A stretch of DNA of 64,000 nucleotides, from positions 186,001-250,000 of the forward strand of contig NZ_JAWRCU010000004.1 in assembly GCF_033542235.1 (NCBI RefSeq), in the 5' to 3' direction. This document shows, one piece after another, positions 17,334 through 25,541 of the stretch (its first letter is position 1; each line of letters begins with the position of its first letter). This stretch comes from JAWRCU01 sp033542235 (lineage in GTDB: Bacteria > Pseudomonadota > Alphaproteobacteria > Rhizobiales > Rhizobiaceae). The notes below the pieces were generated by a model that had not been told where the DNA came from, did not search any database, and was given only the letters and a program-made list of their open reading frames with translations. The position numbers were made by a program, and so were the translations under genes.

Positions 17334-18587
17334 CTAGTTCGCCCACAGTGCGAAGGTCAGGAAGCCGACGCGGCCGAATTGCTGCTGGAGCGCCGACCAT
17401 TCCGCGCTCGAGATGATCGGGCCCTTTTCGAGATAGGGCACGATGCCGGGGCCCGTGATCGACAGCACCAGGTCGAAGGTCCGCGGCTCGTCGAAGAAGC
17501 GCTTCATGTTGATGCCTTTGTCGGCAAAACGGAAATGCGGCAGTAGCTTGCGGCCCTCGAGCAGGTCCTCGGCCATCTGTAGCGCGGTGTGCCAGGCCCG
17601 CACCTCCTGTTCCGTAACCTTGAGGCCGGTGAGCTGGTTGGTGCCGTCCTGCTGAGGGCCGGGCAGCCATTCCCGGTCGTTGTCCTTTTCGGCCCGGATC
17701 GCCTTCCAGTCTTCGCGCGACAGCCGGATCGTCTCGAGCAATTCCCGACGGGCGGCCTTGCGGCGCTCCGGTTCGACCACCGGCCAGTTGATCAGATGGA
17801 CGTAGGAAATGAAATCGGCGATGCGCCATTCGCTGGCGAATATGCTGCTGGCGCCGTTGTCCGGCGGCACCAGCGTGTCCTGCATTGGCAGTTTCGCCTT
17901 CGGAAAGAGCATCTGGAAGCTTTGGTCGAAGGCAAGATGGAAATCATGTGCCAGCCAGAAATCGGTCTGCGCCATCAGGAAATTCGCATAGCCCTGCAGC
18001 CAATAGCCATCGGCGCGGTCGAAGCGGAACACGAGCGCCGGCGGGGCATCCGGCGGCGAAGTGCCGCCATTGGCGAGCGAGGCGATGATTGCCGCGATGG
18101 TCTCGTCCGGCGCGATGCTTCCGTCCTCGTTGAGGTCGATGCCGACATTGGCGAGATCGACCACCACGCCGATGTCGGCGTCTTTGGGGACCATGGCAAG
18201 GCTAGCTGCCGACTGCGCCATCGCATCATGGAAATCGACAAGAATCTGGCGGAAGCTTTCGTAGGTCAGCGGCTCGGGATTGGGGTTCTCAGGGATCGGG
18301 AGGCGCATCAACGGCACTATGAAGGATTGAGGGCTCTCGAATCCGTGGCGGTGAAGCCCGGCGCCGAGCTTCTCCAGCGCGACCAGGAACTCCACGGCGC
18401 CTGCCGCATAGGCCGCGAGCGGATCTACGGCCTTCTGTGATTCCAGCTCGGAGAGCGCCTTGCTGCGGGCGGCTACCGTTTTCGCAGAGAGAGCGGCGGC
18501 CGCGACGCCGGGCGCGTCGGCCTCGGCGGGCAACGCGAAGGCGAGAATCGCGAGCGGTGCCAGAATCGCAAGCACTTTCCTTATCAT
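17334..18587 (-). CDS. Secreted protein of unknown function with an EF-hand loop
   Basis: A 417-residue exported protein I cannot assign. Residues 1-23 form a signal peptide (MIRKVLAILAPLAIL..., cleavage near AEA). Residues 151-162 read DLNEDGSIAPDE, a textbook 12-residue EF-hand calcium loop (D-x-N-x-D-G-x-I-x-x-D-E). The rest is acidic and largely helical, with conserved-looking stretches QTDFWLAHDFHLAFDQSFQ and WRIADFISYVHL. No cysteines are visible after the signal. A GGGAAC element precedes ATG 18587; the in-frame extension upstream would disrupt the signal peptide. It is convergent with rhaM and not obviously part of its operon. Confidence 0.7.
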   Translation of the reverse strand: MIRKVLAILAPLAILAFALPAEADAPGVAAAALSAKTVAARSKALSELESQKAVDPLAAYAAGAVEFLVALEKLGAGLHRHGFESPQSFIVPLMRLPIPENPNPEPLTYESFRQILVDFHDAMAQSAASLAMVPKDADIGVVVDLANVGIDLNEDGSIAPDETIAAIIASLANGGTSPPDAPPALVFRFDRADGYWLQGYANFLMAQTDFWLAHDFHLAFDQSFQMLFPKAKLPMQDTLVPPDNGASSIFASEWRIADFISYVHLINWPVVEPERRKAARRELLETIRLSREDWKAIRAEKDNDREWLPGPQQDGTNQLTGLKVTEQEVRAWHTALQMAEDLLEGRKLLPHFRFADKGINMKRFFDEPRTFDLVLSITGPGIVPYLEKGPIISSAEWSALQQQFGRVGFLTFALWAN

Positions 18588-18875
18588 AGCGTTCCCACAT
18601 CGCGCCTTCTGCGCGCGCATCAATGTTCTGGCGTGAAGGAAATCACCCATAGCCTACTCCTTCTACGGCACGAACGCTTGGGAGAGCATCTACGGCACGT
18701 CGTCGCACGGCGTGAGCAGGGGATTCCCGCTTGCATCAGCTTTGAAGGGACGGACCATATGTGACCTCGTCAACACCGCGGATACGGTGCTTGCCAGCCC
18801 CGAACTCTCTCATAACGGAACGGGTCAGCGCCTTGGCGAGGCGCCTGAGCCGCCGCCCACGGGATACTGGGACGC

Positions 18876-19310
18876 TCAGGCCGCAGCCACCCTTTCTGCA
18901 AGGCGACGCGACAACCAGAAGCCCGCGAAGACCGCCAGGCCGCCGATCGCCAAATGCGGAGCGTTGGCGACGAAACGTGCGGGGAAGTCGATATCAGCAA
19001 CGGGACGGAAGCCGCCCATGAGGATGCCGCCGTCGAAGCAACCGGAGCCGGTGATCAGCCCGAGCAAGCCGTCGAAAACATAGACCGAGCCGAACAGCTT
19101 GAAATAGAGCACCGACTGGCGATGTGAGACCAAACCTGCAAGAAGTGCCCACAACCCGGAGAAGCCGTGGAGCAGGCCGTCATATCGTTGCAGCCTGTAC
19201 AGGCCAAAGAGATATCCATCGGCATCGTTCAAGGCCGACACATAGCCGATCGCCACCAGGGCGAAGAACATGAACGCGTATGCGACCGCCAGCTTCCGGA
19301 TCAGCGTCAT
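18876..19310 (-). CDS. DUF4383-like four-helix membrane protein
   Basis: A 144-residue inner-membrane protein with four hydrophobic helices (about 8-27, 42-62, 67-88 and 113-135). The pattern of a Gly-rich third helix and an N-A-P-H-L motif before the last helix resembles DUF4383 proteins of unknown function. ATG 19310 has a strong AAGGAGGGG ribosome-binding site. It is divergent from an HxlR regulator gene with a palindromic site between them, suggesting that the regulator controls it. Confidence 0.7.
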   Translation of the reverse strand: MTLIRKLAVAYAFMFFALVAIGYVSALNDADGYLFGLYRLQRYDGLLHGFSGLWALLAGLVSHRQSVLYFKLFGSVYVFDGLLGLITGSGCFDGGILMGGFRPVADIDFPARFVANAPHLAIGGLAVFAGFWLSRRLAERVAAA

Positions 19311-19397
19311 GACGGTCCCCTCCTTTTCGACGGATACCAACCGGGTCTCGGCGATCAACTCTTGGCGAAGCGGTTGACGATACCCACAGTTACTATT

Positions 19398-19412
19398 GTA
19401 TACCGAGTATAC
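19398..19412. promoter_or_regulatory. Palindromic operator GTATAC-N3-GTATAC
   Basis: GTATAC CGA GTATAC lies between the DUF4383-like gene and the divergent hxlR-type gene. It is both an inverted and a direct repeat because GTATAC is self-complementary. HxlR proteins bind such short spaced palindromes; autoregulation is inferred. Confidence 0.6.
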
Positions 19413-19441
19413 GATGATAACTGCTAAAAGCTGGAGAGCCT

Positions 19442-19861
19442 ATGATGGCTTCCCCGAACGGAAACGGACTTCACGAGCACAACTGCACCGCAGTCAACGA
19501 TATCCTCTCGACCATCGGCGACAAATGGACCGTCCGAATCGTGATGACGCTGGCAAGGGGACCGATGCGATTCAACGAGCTGCGCCGTACGGTCGGCGAT
19601 ATCTCGCAGCGGATGCTCACCTTGACCTTGCGCGGACTGGAGCGGCACGGGCTCGTGGTGCGTACCGTCTATCCGACCGTGCCGCCGCGCGTTGACTATG
19701 CACTGACCGGGCTAGGGAAGACGCTGATCGGACCGATCACCAGCGTCGCGGACTGGGCCATAGAACATCGCGAAGAGGTGGCGGACGCGCGCGCCAATTT
19801 CGATAACGCGAGGGCTGCTGCGCCGGACGTGAGCAGATTGATCAGCATCGGAGCGAGGTGA
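19442..19861 (+). CDS. HxlR-family transcriptional regulator
   Basis: A 139-residue winged-helix regulator. The family signature IGDKWTVRIVMTLARGPMRF and the recognition segment ISQRMLTLTLRGLERHGLV are present, followed by the wing PTVPPRVDYALT. The single cysteine (HNCTAV) sits at the position used as a redox or electrophile sensor in several relatives. Either ATG 19442 or ATG 19445 can be the start; GGAGAG at 19432-19437 slightly favours the second. Confidence 0.92.
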   Translation: MMASPNGNGLHEHNCTAVNDILSTIGDKWTVRIVMTLARGPMRFNELRRTVGDISQRMLTLTLRGLERHGLVVRTVYPTVPPRVDYALTGLGKTLIGPITSVADWAIEHREEVADARANFDNARAAAPDVSRLISIGAR

Positions 19862-19897
19862 CAGTCGGAAACCGAGCCTTTCGGCAGCCACTGTAAT

Positions 19898-20164
19898 TCA
19901 TTCTGCCTCGCCATCCGCGCGGCGGGTGGCCGAGTTTGTGCCGTCATCGCCGTTCGGCGGCGTACCGAGCACGCCGAAATCACGTGACCGGCTGCCTGGA
20001 CTGGCACCGAGATAGCCCTCGGCGGCGAGACCGCGCCTGAGTAGCTCGCGTACTGCCGCGGCCCGGCTAGGCATCCTGTTCTCAAATCGCCAGTTCTCGA
20101 GTGCCATCAACTCATCGGCGCTCAGCATGATCTGCAACCGTTCCGGCCGTTCCAGGTCAGCCAT
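19898..20164 (-). CDS. Small ribbon-helix-helix-like protein
   Basis: An 88-residue protein. Residues 8-45 (RLQIMLSADELMALENWRF, then PSRAAAVRELLRRGL) have the beta strand and two helices of a ribbon-helix-helix DNA-binding fold; the tail from residue 50 is acidic and disordered. I recall similar short proteins scattered through Rhizobiales without assigned roles. Two ATGs stand side by side (20167 and 20164); GGGAG spacing favours 20164. It is not next to a toxin gene, so an orphan antitoxin or transcription factor is possible. Confidence 0.6.
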   Translation of the reverse strand: MADLERPERLQIMLSADELMALENWRFENRMPSRAAAVRELLRRGLAAEGYLGASPGSRSRDFGVLGTPPNGDDGTNSATRRADGEAE

Positions 20165-20237
20165 CATCGTCTCCCGGCAATCTTGCCGATACGAAAATGA
20201 GTAAGCGGCGTATTCAACTCATATATCATCCTATTAG

Positions 20238-20258
20238 TAACGCGCTGCAAGAGCGTTA
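20238..20258. promoter_or_regulatory. Inverted repeat TAACGC-N9-GCGTTA upstream of the RHH-like gene
   Basis: A 6-bp-arm palindrome lies 74 bp before the leftward RHH-like gene in an AT-rich region (20190-20330) that also precedes the rightward 78-residue gene. It could be an operator, but there is no independent support. Confidence 0.3.
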
Positions 20259-20421
20259 GTTGCTCCAACTCCATAGGCAGCGCTCAATGTGGAATGCACG
20301 TGTTCATAGTATCCTACTAACTAATTGATTATAATGGGAAAATTTCGAGAAATCAATTGCGCTCGCAGTGCCGCGAGGCCTATAGTGAGTGCTGGAGGGA
20401 AATACCCAGTGAGGTGATGCC

Positions 20422-20658
20422 ATGCGTCTGGCATACTCATCCAAGTTCAAAAGCGATCTCTCGAGAAGCGTCCACTCGGCGCTCGGAAAGTCGGGAATCA
20501 TCAACGTCCCACTGGTCGCGGAAGAAGTCCGGAAGCTCAATGAAATCGAGAACATAGCTCTCGAGGACATTGAATCCATGGTGCTGGACCTTGCGCAACT
20601 TCTCGGCGCGCCGATCGAGTTCGACAGCTTGGCAATCTATGTGCCGGCTGCTGTATGA
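20422..20658 (+). CDS. Hypothetical 78-residue protein
   Basis: I do not recognise this protein. It is small and mostly helical with a FKSDLSRSVHSAL basic start, the amphipathic segment VAEEVRKLNEIENIALEDIESMV and a hydrophobic end. It lacks cysteine and any signal peptide, so it should be cytoplasmic. GAGGTG at 20410-20415 ahead of ATG 20422 and the codon use support translation. Confidence 0.6.
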   Translation: MRLAYSSKFKSDLSRSVHSALGKSGIINVPLVAEEVRKLNEIENIALEDIESMVLDLAQLLGAPIEFDSLAIYVPAAV

Positions 20659-20804
20659 CGAAGCGAACCGTCAGCATCTGCTGCTTCATCGGCCTTGGCC
20701 GTAAGCACTCCAAAGCGTTTCAACTTTCGGCACCGAAGCTCGAAATCACAAAGCGGCGCCAGCCTGGATGTTCTGCCCGGCTGTGGTAGCCGACGTCGTC
20801 TTGC

Positions 20805-22016
20805 TCAGGGAAACAGCGGGTCCTGCGCCATCTGCAGATGTAGCGCGGCTCCGTCATAGGGATGCGCCTCGCAGACGGCCTCATCCAGCTCGACACCGAG
20901 GCCCGGCTCCTTCGAGGGAATCACCTTGCCGTCCTGCCACTCGATCTTCTTCTTCAGGAGCTTGGCGTGGAAGCCGTCCCACTGCTTGAGAGATTCCAGG
21001 ATGAGGAAATTGGGGAGCGTCACCGCGAGCTGAATGTTGGCGGCGCCGACGATGGGTCCGCAATAGCAGTGCGGCGCGATCTGGATGTGGTAGGCTTCGG
21101 CCATCGCCGCGATCTTCTTGGTTTCGAGAATGCCGCCTGAGCGGCCGAGATCCGGCTGCAGGATTGTAGCGGCGCGAGTCTCGATGATGCGGGCAAACTC
21201 GAACTTCGTCGTCAGCCGCTCGCCGGTGGCGATGGGAATGGAAGTGCCGCGGGCAACCTCGGCCATCACCTCCGGCATGTCCGGCGGCACCGGCTCCTCG
21301 AACCACAGCGGATCGTAAGGCTCGATGGCGCGGGCCATGCGCAGCGCTCCCGATGCGGTGAACTGGCCGTGCGTGCCGAACAGGATGTCGGCCTTGTTGC
21401 CGACGGCCTCTCGGATCGCCTTCACCATGCGCACCGAAAGATCGATGTCGCAGAGGCGCGGCTGGTGGCCGTCGAAGGCTGTGTAAGGTCCGGCCGGATC
21501 GAGCTTCACCGCGTTGAAGCCCTGGCTGACATAAAGGCTGGCGCATTCCGCCGCGAGGTCCGGGTCGTTGTAGACGTTCCTCGGCCCGACATCCTCGGTA
21601 TGCACGCTGCCCGCGTGCGGGTAGAGGTAGGTATAGGAACGCAGCGCTTCGTGCACCTCCCCACCGAGCAGCTTGTAAACCGGCTTGCCGGCTTCCTTGC
21701 CGATGATGTCCCAGCAGGCGATCTCGAGCGCTGAGAAGCAGCCCATCACGGAGATATCCGGACGCTGGCTGAAGCCCGACGAATAGGAACGGCGGAAAAA
21801 ATTCTCGATGTCGTGAGGGTCGCGGCCGACGAGGTACCGCTCGGCAAGATCCTCGATCATCCTGGCAGTGACATGCGGGCCGAAGGTGGCGCTGTAGGCT
21901 TCGCCATACCCGACCACCCCGCCGTCGGTCGTCAGGCGCACGAAAATGAAATACTTGCCGCCGATGCCGGGCGGCGGATTGCCGACCACCCATGTCTTGA
22001 CGTCGGTGATCTTCAT
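20805..22016 (-). CDS. Enolase-superfamily enzyme, galactonate/mannonate dehydratase-like
   Basis: A 403-residue mandelate racemase/muconate lactonizing family protein. The capping domain (1-125) ends in the ALEIACWDIIGKEAGKPVY signature. In the barrel, the lysine region is FNAVKLDPAGPY, the metal-binding stretch is FGTHGQFTASGA, the second ligand is in WFEEPVPP, the third in TGERLTTK and the catalytic histidine in QIAPHCYCG. It is longer than the other dehydratase in this window and not closely similar to it. The frame extends upstream through a GC-rich repeat; ATG 22016 (MKITDVKTW) is the natural start. The flavoprotein gene upstream on the same strand may supply an oxidised substrate. Confidence 0.86.
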   Translation of the reverse strand: MKITDVKTWVVGNPPPGIGGKYFIFVRLTTDGGVVGYGEAYSATFGPHVTARMIEDLAERYLVGRDPHDIENFFRRSYSSGFSQRPDISVMGCFSALEIACWDIIGKEAGKPVYKLLGGEVHEALRSYTYLYPHAGSVHTEDVGPRNVYNDPDLAAECASLYVSQGFNAVKLDPAGPYTAFDGHQPRLCDIDLSVRMVKAIREAVGNKADILFGTHGQFTASGALRMARAIEPYDPLWFEEPVPPDMPEVMAEVARGTSIPIATGERLTTKFEFARIIETRAATILQPDLGRSGGILETKKIAAMAEAYHIQIAPHCYCGPIVGAANIQLAVTLPNFLILESLKQWDGFHAKLLKKKIEWQDGKVIPSKEPGLGVELDEAVCEAHPYDGAALHLQMAQDPLFP

Positions 22017-22032
22017 GGGATCCTCCGTTGCA

Positions 22033-22238
22033 GCCAAGCTGGAGTACCCCTCAACCGTCTCGGCGCTACGCGCCGAGCCACCTTCTCCCACAAGGGGAGA
22101 AGGGGAAGCGCTGCATCTGCGGCTCTGCCGATCTCCGACGTTCGAGATTTGCGTCGGGCAAAATGCCAGGCTCCCCCTTCTCCCCTTGTGGGAGAAGGTG
22201 TCGCCGAAGGCGACGGATGAGGGGTGCTCCAGCTTGGC
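22033..22238. repeat. Paired inverted intergenic element (arms 22033-22105 and 22171-22238)
   Basis: The left arm (starting GCCAAGCTGGAG and ending in the hairpin CTTCTCCCACAAGGGGAGAAG) recurs inverted in the right arm. Between the shared ends each arm carries its own different small hairpin (TCGGCG/CGCCGA on the left, GTCGCC/GGCGAC on the right). This is typical of mosaic palindromic elements of rhizobia. Confidence 0.8.
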
Positions 22239-22256
22239 GCCCAACTGCCGATCATT

Positions 22257-23873
22257 CTAACTCCAATCTCTCAATACAATTTCCGCACCCTTCCAGCCGG
22301 TCATGATCGTCGGTGCGTTGGTGTTGCCGCTGATGTTGGTCGGAAACACCGATGCGTCGATCACACGCAGGCCCTCGAGGCCATGGACCTTCAGGCGCGG
22401 ATCGACGACCGAGGCCGCGGGATCCGGGCCCATGCGGCAGGTTGCGACAGGATGATAGACTGTGCCGCTACGCTTGCGGAAATCCTGGATCAGCTCCTCG
22501 TCCGACTGCACGGAGGGGCCGGGAACGATCTCCTCCTCGATGAATTCGGCGAGCGCCGGCATGGAGGCGATTCTGCGCACGAATTTCACGGCCGCGAGCA
22601 TCTCGGCCACATCCTGTTCGGTCGACAGCGCGTTGGCGACGATCTTCGGATATTCGCGGGGGGTTTTCGAGCGGATCATGATCTCGCCGCGGCTGGTCGG
22701 GCGGCAATTGGAGAGGCCGATCGAGAATCCCGGCCAGGGGTCAGGCGTCAGGATCGGCCGTTCGCCGTTCTTCGGGATGACCGTCGAGAAGGCCTGGAAA
22801 TAGAGCTGCATGTTGGGCCGCGGCCGCGACGCATCGGTGCGAAAGAAACCGCCGGCATTGTTGAGGGAAAGGGAGAGCGGGCCGCTGCGCAGGAAGACAT
22901 ACTGCATGCCGAGAAGCAGCTTGCCCCACCAGGGCCTGAGCAGCTGGTTAAGCGTCGGCCCTCGGCCCTTGTAGGTATAGTTGAGGCCGACATGATCCTC
23001 GAGATTGCGGCCGACATTCTCGTTGGCCTCGACGATATCGATGCCGAGCGCGGAGAGGTGGGCCGCGGGGCCGACCCCGGAAAGCTGCAGCAATTGCGGC
23101 GAATTGATCGAGCCGCCGCAGACGATCACCTCGCGGGAAGCGCGGACGGTATGTCTTGCGCCCTTCTGCTCATACTCGACGCCGATGGCGCGCTTGCCTT
23201 CGAACAGGATCCTCGTCGCCAGTGCTTTCATCTCGACCCGAAGGTTCGGGCGCTTCATTGCGGGGCGCAGGAACGCGCGCGCGGCCGACATGCGGCGTCC
23301 ACCGGCGGTATTGATCTGGTAGACGCCGACGCCCTCCTGGGTGGCGCCGTTGAAATCCGGATTAAACGCGAGTCCGGCCTGTTCGGCCGCGGCAAGGTAG
23401 CGCTTGGTCGATGCGTGAATGGAGGGGAAGCAGTCGGTGACGCGAACCGGCCCGCCTGTGCCGCGCCATCTGTCAGCTCCGGCAGCGTTGTCCTCGATCG
23501 CCTTGAAGGCAGGCAAGACATCGTCATAGCCCCAGCCCGGATTGCCGAGTTCGCGCCAGTAGTCGTAGTCGGCGGGATGGCCCCTGATCCAGACCATGGC
23601 ATTGATCGAGCTCGACCCGCCGAGCACCTTGCCGCGCGGCCAATGGTCGGCATTGCCGGCAAGCCCGGGATCGGGCTCGGTCCTGTAGTTCCAGTTCACC
23701 GCCGGGTCGTAAAAGGTCTTGCCGTAGCCGAGCGGCATCTGGATGTAGAAGCGGCAGTCGGAGCCGCCTGCCTCCAGAACCAGAACGGAAAAGCGACCGC
23801 TCGCCGACAGGCGCTCGGCAACCACCGAGCCGGCCGAGCCGGAGCCGACGACGATGAAATCATAAGTCTGCAT
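22257..23873 (-). CDS. GMC-family FAD-dependent oxidoreductase (choline dehydrogenase-like)
   Basis: A 538-residue flavoprotein. The dinucleotide-binding motif is VVGSGSAGSVVAERL, the first GMC signature is around GGSSSINAMVWIRG, and the second is around GGSINSPQLLQLSGVG. The catalytic histidine lies in VYHPVATCRMG and the second conserved residue in NISGNTNAPTIM. The family oxidises alcohols such as choline, polyethylene glycol or sugars. It is followed on the same strand by the enolase-superfamily gene, across a 240-bp repeat-filled gap. Substrate not determinable. Confidence 0.92.
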   Translation of the reverse strand: MQTYDFIVVGSGSAGSVVAERLSASGRFSVLVLEAGGSDCRFYIQMPLGYGKTFYDPAVNWNYRTEPDPGLAGNADHWPRGKVLGGSSSINAMVWIRGHPADYDYWRELGNPGWGYDDVLPAFKAIEDNAAGADRWRGTGGPVRVTDCFPSIHASTKRYLAAAEQAGLAFNPDFNGATQEGVGVYQINTAGGRRMSAARAFLRPAMKRPNLRVEMKALATRILFEGKRAIGVEYEQKGARHTVRASREVIVCGGSINSPQLLQLSGVGPAAHLSALGIDIVEANENVGRNLEDHVGLNYTYKGRGPTLNQLLRPWWGKLLLGMQYVFLRSGPLSLSLNNAGGFFRTDASRPRPNMQLYFQAFSTVIPKNGERPILTPDPWPGFSIGLSNCRPTSRGEIMIRSKTPREYPKIVANALSTEQDVAEMLAAVKFVRRIASMPALAEFIEEEIVPGPSVQSDEELIQDFRKRSGTVYHPVATCRMGPDPAASVVDPRLKVHGLEGLRVIDASVFPTNISGNTNAPTIMTGWKGAEIVLRDWS

Positions 23874-23986
23874 GGAGCGCGCCGGCCGAGATGAGAATTC
23901 ATCCTCAACCTAAATAGCAGAAGGGCCTTCCGGTATCCGGGCTTCCGGCATGGCTTGTGAAAAATGCGACTGAGATGTGGGGTCAG

Positions 23987-24286
23987 TCAATCGCGAGACA
24001 GGATGGCTTCGTAATCCTGCCCGGCGGAGAAGATGCGCAGAATGTCGACATGGTTCTCGGGCAACTCATAGGCGATCACGATCCGCCGCCAGAGCGGAAA
24101 GATACGGAGGCTCGGCCGCAGGTCGGGACGACGCACCCCCATTTCCGGTGTGTCACAAAGATTGCGGCAGGCCTGTTCAATCTCGGCGACATAGCTACGA
24201 GCCCGACGCGGGTTGTCGGCGGCAATGAACCAGAAAATCTCTTCGAGGTCGGCTCGCGCTGCGGGCGTGAAGACCAACTCACGCAT
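23987..24286 (-). CDS. parE: ParE/RelE-family toxin
   Basis: A 99-residue type II toxin. It starts LVFTPAARADLEEIFWFIA and ends with VDILRIFSAGQDYEAIL, matching ParE proteins, which poison DNA gyrase; RelE-type mRNA cleavage is an alternative in the same fold. Arginines in RRPDLRPSLRIFPL are at the expected active region. Its ATG shares one base with the antitoxin stop (TGATG), giving strict translational coupling. Confidence 0.87.
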   Translation of the reverse strand: MRELVFTPAARADLEEIFWFIAADNPRRARSYVAEIEQACRNLCDTPEMGVRRPDLRPSLRIFPLWRRIVIAYELPENHVDILRIFSAGQDYEAILSRD

Positions 24287-24561
24287 CAGGCTTTCTGCTT
24301 CTTCTCGGCCTCAGCGAGCAGCCGGTCAAAGTGTTGGCGTAGCTCGCTCTCTGAATATCTGACAGGATCGGCGGCCGCCTGATTCAACGCATCACGGATC
24401 GAATGAAGTCGCTCTTCCCGTTCCTCTTCTCGTTGCTGCCAGACGCGCAGCGCGTCTCTGATAACCTCGCTGTTGGAGGCGTAGCGCCCGCTTTCCACCC
24501 GCCTCCGGACCATTTGCGCCATGTCCACAGGCAGGCTGATGCTAAGTTTCTCAGTTTGCAT
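24286..24561 (-). CDS. parD: ParD-type antitoxin (ribbon-helix-helix)
   Basis: A 91-residue antitoxin. The N-terminal RHH domain reads EKLSISLPVDMAQMVRRRV then YASNSEVIRDALRVW, and the C-terminal tail (about 55-91) is a charged helix expected to wrap the toxin. It precedes the toxin gene in the usual antitoxin-first order. A perfect palindrome 23 bp upstream is a likely autoregulatory operator. Confidence 0.88.
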   Translation of the reverse strand: MQTEKLSISLPVDMAQMVRRRVESGRYASNSEVIRDALRVWQQREEEREERLHSIRDALNQAAADPVRYSESELRQHFDRLLAEAEKKQKA

Positions 24562-24583
24562 GTCATCTCCCGGTGGCAGTAAA

Positions 24584-24598
24584 TACTACTTCATAGTA
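24584..24598. promoter_or_regulatory. Palindrome TACTA-N5-TAGTA, likely ParD operator
   Basis: A perfect 5-5-5 palindrome sits 23 bp before the antitoxin ATG. ParD-type RHH antitoxins repress their own operon by binding short palindromes in this position. Confidence 0.55.
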
Positions 24599-24688
24599 CC
24601 GGGTTGGTTCTGGCCGGTCAAATTCGCGCGCATTTGACGCCTTGGTTGCCGCCCGCTACCGAGACTCCACTGGAGTCGGGATCACGGC

Positions 24689-25081
24689 ATGGACGAGAAA
24701 CAGCAAAAACCTTCCGGCGAGCTCACCTTGCGCACGCTTGCCATGCCGTCCGATGCCAATGCGGCCGGCGACATATTTGGCGGCTGGGTCATGGCGCAGA
24801 TGGACCTTGCCTCCGGCATTCGCGCCGCCGAGCGCGCCAAGGGGCGCGTGGTGACTGCTGCGGTCAAGGAAATGTCCTTTGCCAAGGCGGTGAAGATCGG
24901 CGACACGCTCAGCGTCTATACGCATGTCACGCGCGTCGGCCGCACTTCGATGACGCTCAAGGTCGAGGCCTGGGCGCAGCGCTACCTCACCGAGCTGTTG
25001 GAAAAGGTGACGGACGCCGATTTCATCATGGTCGCGCTCGACAAGGAGGGCAGGCCGACGCCGGTGCCGCAGGAAGGCTAA
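24689..25081 (+). CDS. Acyl-CoA thioesterase (YciA-like hotdog fold)
   Basis: A 130-residue hotdog thioesterase that hydrolyses acyl-CoA. The motif ANAAGDIFGGWVMAQMDLASG includes the Asp-Gly active-site region of YciA, and VTAAVKEMSFAKAVKIGDTL is the typical second strand. Length is normal. It appears to be a single-gene unit on the other side of the toxin-antitoxin promoter region. Confidence 0.9.
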   Translation: MDEKQQKPSGELTLRTLAMPSDANAAGDIFGGWVMAQMDLASGIRAAERAKGRVVTAAVKEMSFAKAVKIGDTLSVYTHVTRVGRTSMTLKVEAWAQRYLTELLEKVTDADFIMVALDKEGRPTPVPQEG

Positions 25082-25087
25082 AAGACC

Positions 25088-25456
25088 TCAGCAACCCTGG
25101 CGCTCGCAATTTGCCCGAGCGGCCTTGATGCGGTCGAGGTTCGCGCGCGCCCAGTCGCCCAGCGCATCTACCGGGACGAGCAACTCTCGGCCGAGCGGCG
25201 TCAGTGCGTAGTCCACCCGCGGCGGGATCGTCGCGTAGGCGGTGCGCGTGACGAAGCCGTCGCGCTCGAGATTGCGCAGCGTCGTCGCCAGCATCTTCTG
25301 CGAGATGCCGCCGATGATGTGGCGCAGCTCGTTGAAGCGCATCGGGCCCTTGCCCAGCCGGCTCACCACCAGGATCGACCATTTGTCGCCGATGCACTGC
25401 AGCACTTCGCTGACCGCCCGGCAGTCCTCGGTTACATGCATGTGCCCCGGTGTCAT
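25088..25456 (-). CDS. HxlR-family transcriptional regulator
   Basis: A 122-residue HxlR protein with CIGDKWSILVVSRLGKGPMRF, ISQKMLATTLRNLERDGFV and the wing ATIPPRVDYALT. A Cys in EDCRAVSEVLQC near the N-terminus is at the usual redox-sensing site. ATG 25456 is chosen because AGAAGG lies 8 bp upstream and the resulting length is normal. Longer starts (25510 and beyond) would place a palindromic operator inside the gene. It is divergent from an FMN reductase gene, the typical arrangement for quinone- or diamide-responsive HxlR regulators. Confidence 0.9.
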   Translation of the reverse strand: MTPGHMHVTEDCRAVSEVLQCIGDKWSILVVSRLGKGPMRFNELRHIIGGISQKMLATTLRNLERDGFVTRTAYATIPPRVDYALTPLGRELLVPVDALGDWARANLDRIKAARANCERQGC

Positions 25457-25501
25457 TTCTGTGCCTTCTTGCACGGTGTTATCGGTTTCATATGTAGTGT
25501 C

Positions 25502-25518
25502 GGTCACCATTGGTAACC
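25502..25518. promoter_or_regulatory. Operator-like palindrome GGTNACC-N3-GGTNACC
   Basis: GGTCACC ATT GGTAACC is a near-perfect inverted repeat (one central mismatch per arm) between the divergent hxlR-type and FMN reductase genes, 24 bp before the reductase ATG. Confidence 0.55.
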
Positions 25519-25541
25519 AACGCTCTCGAAAGGATAATAGC

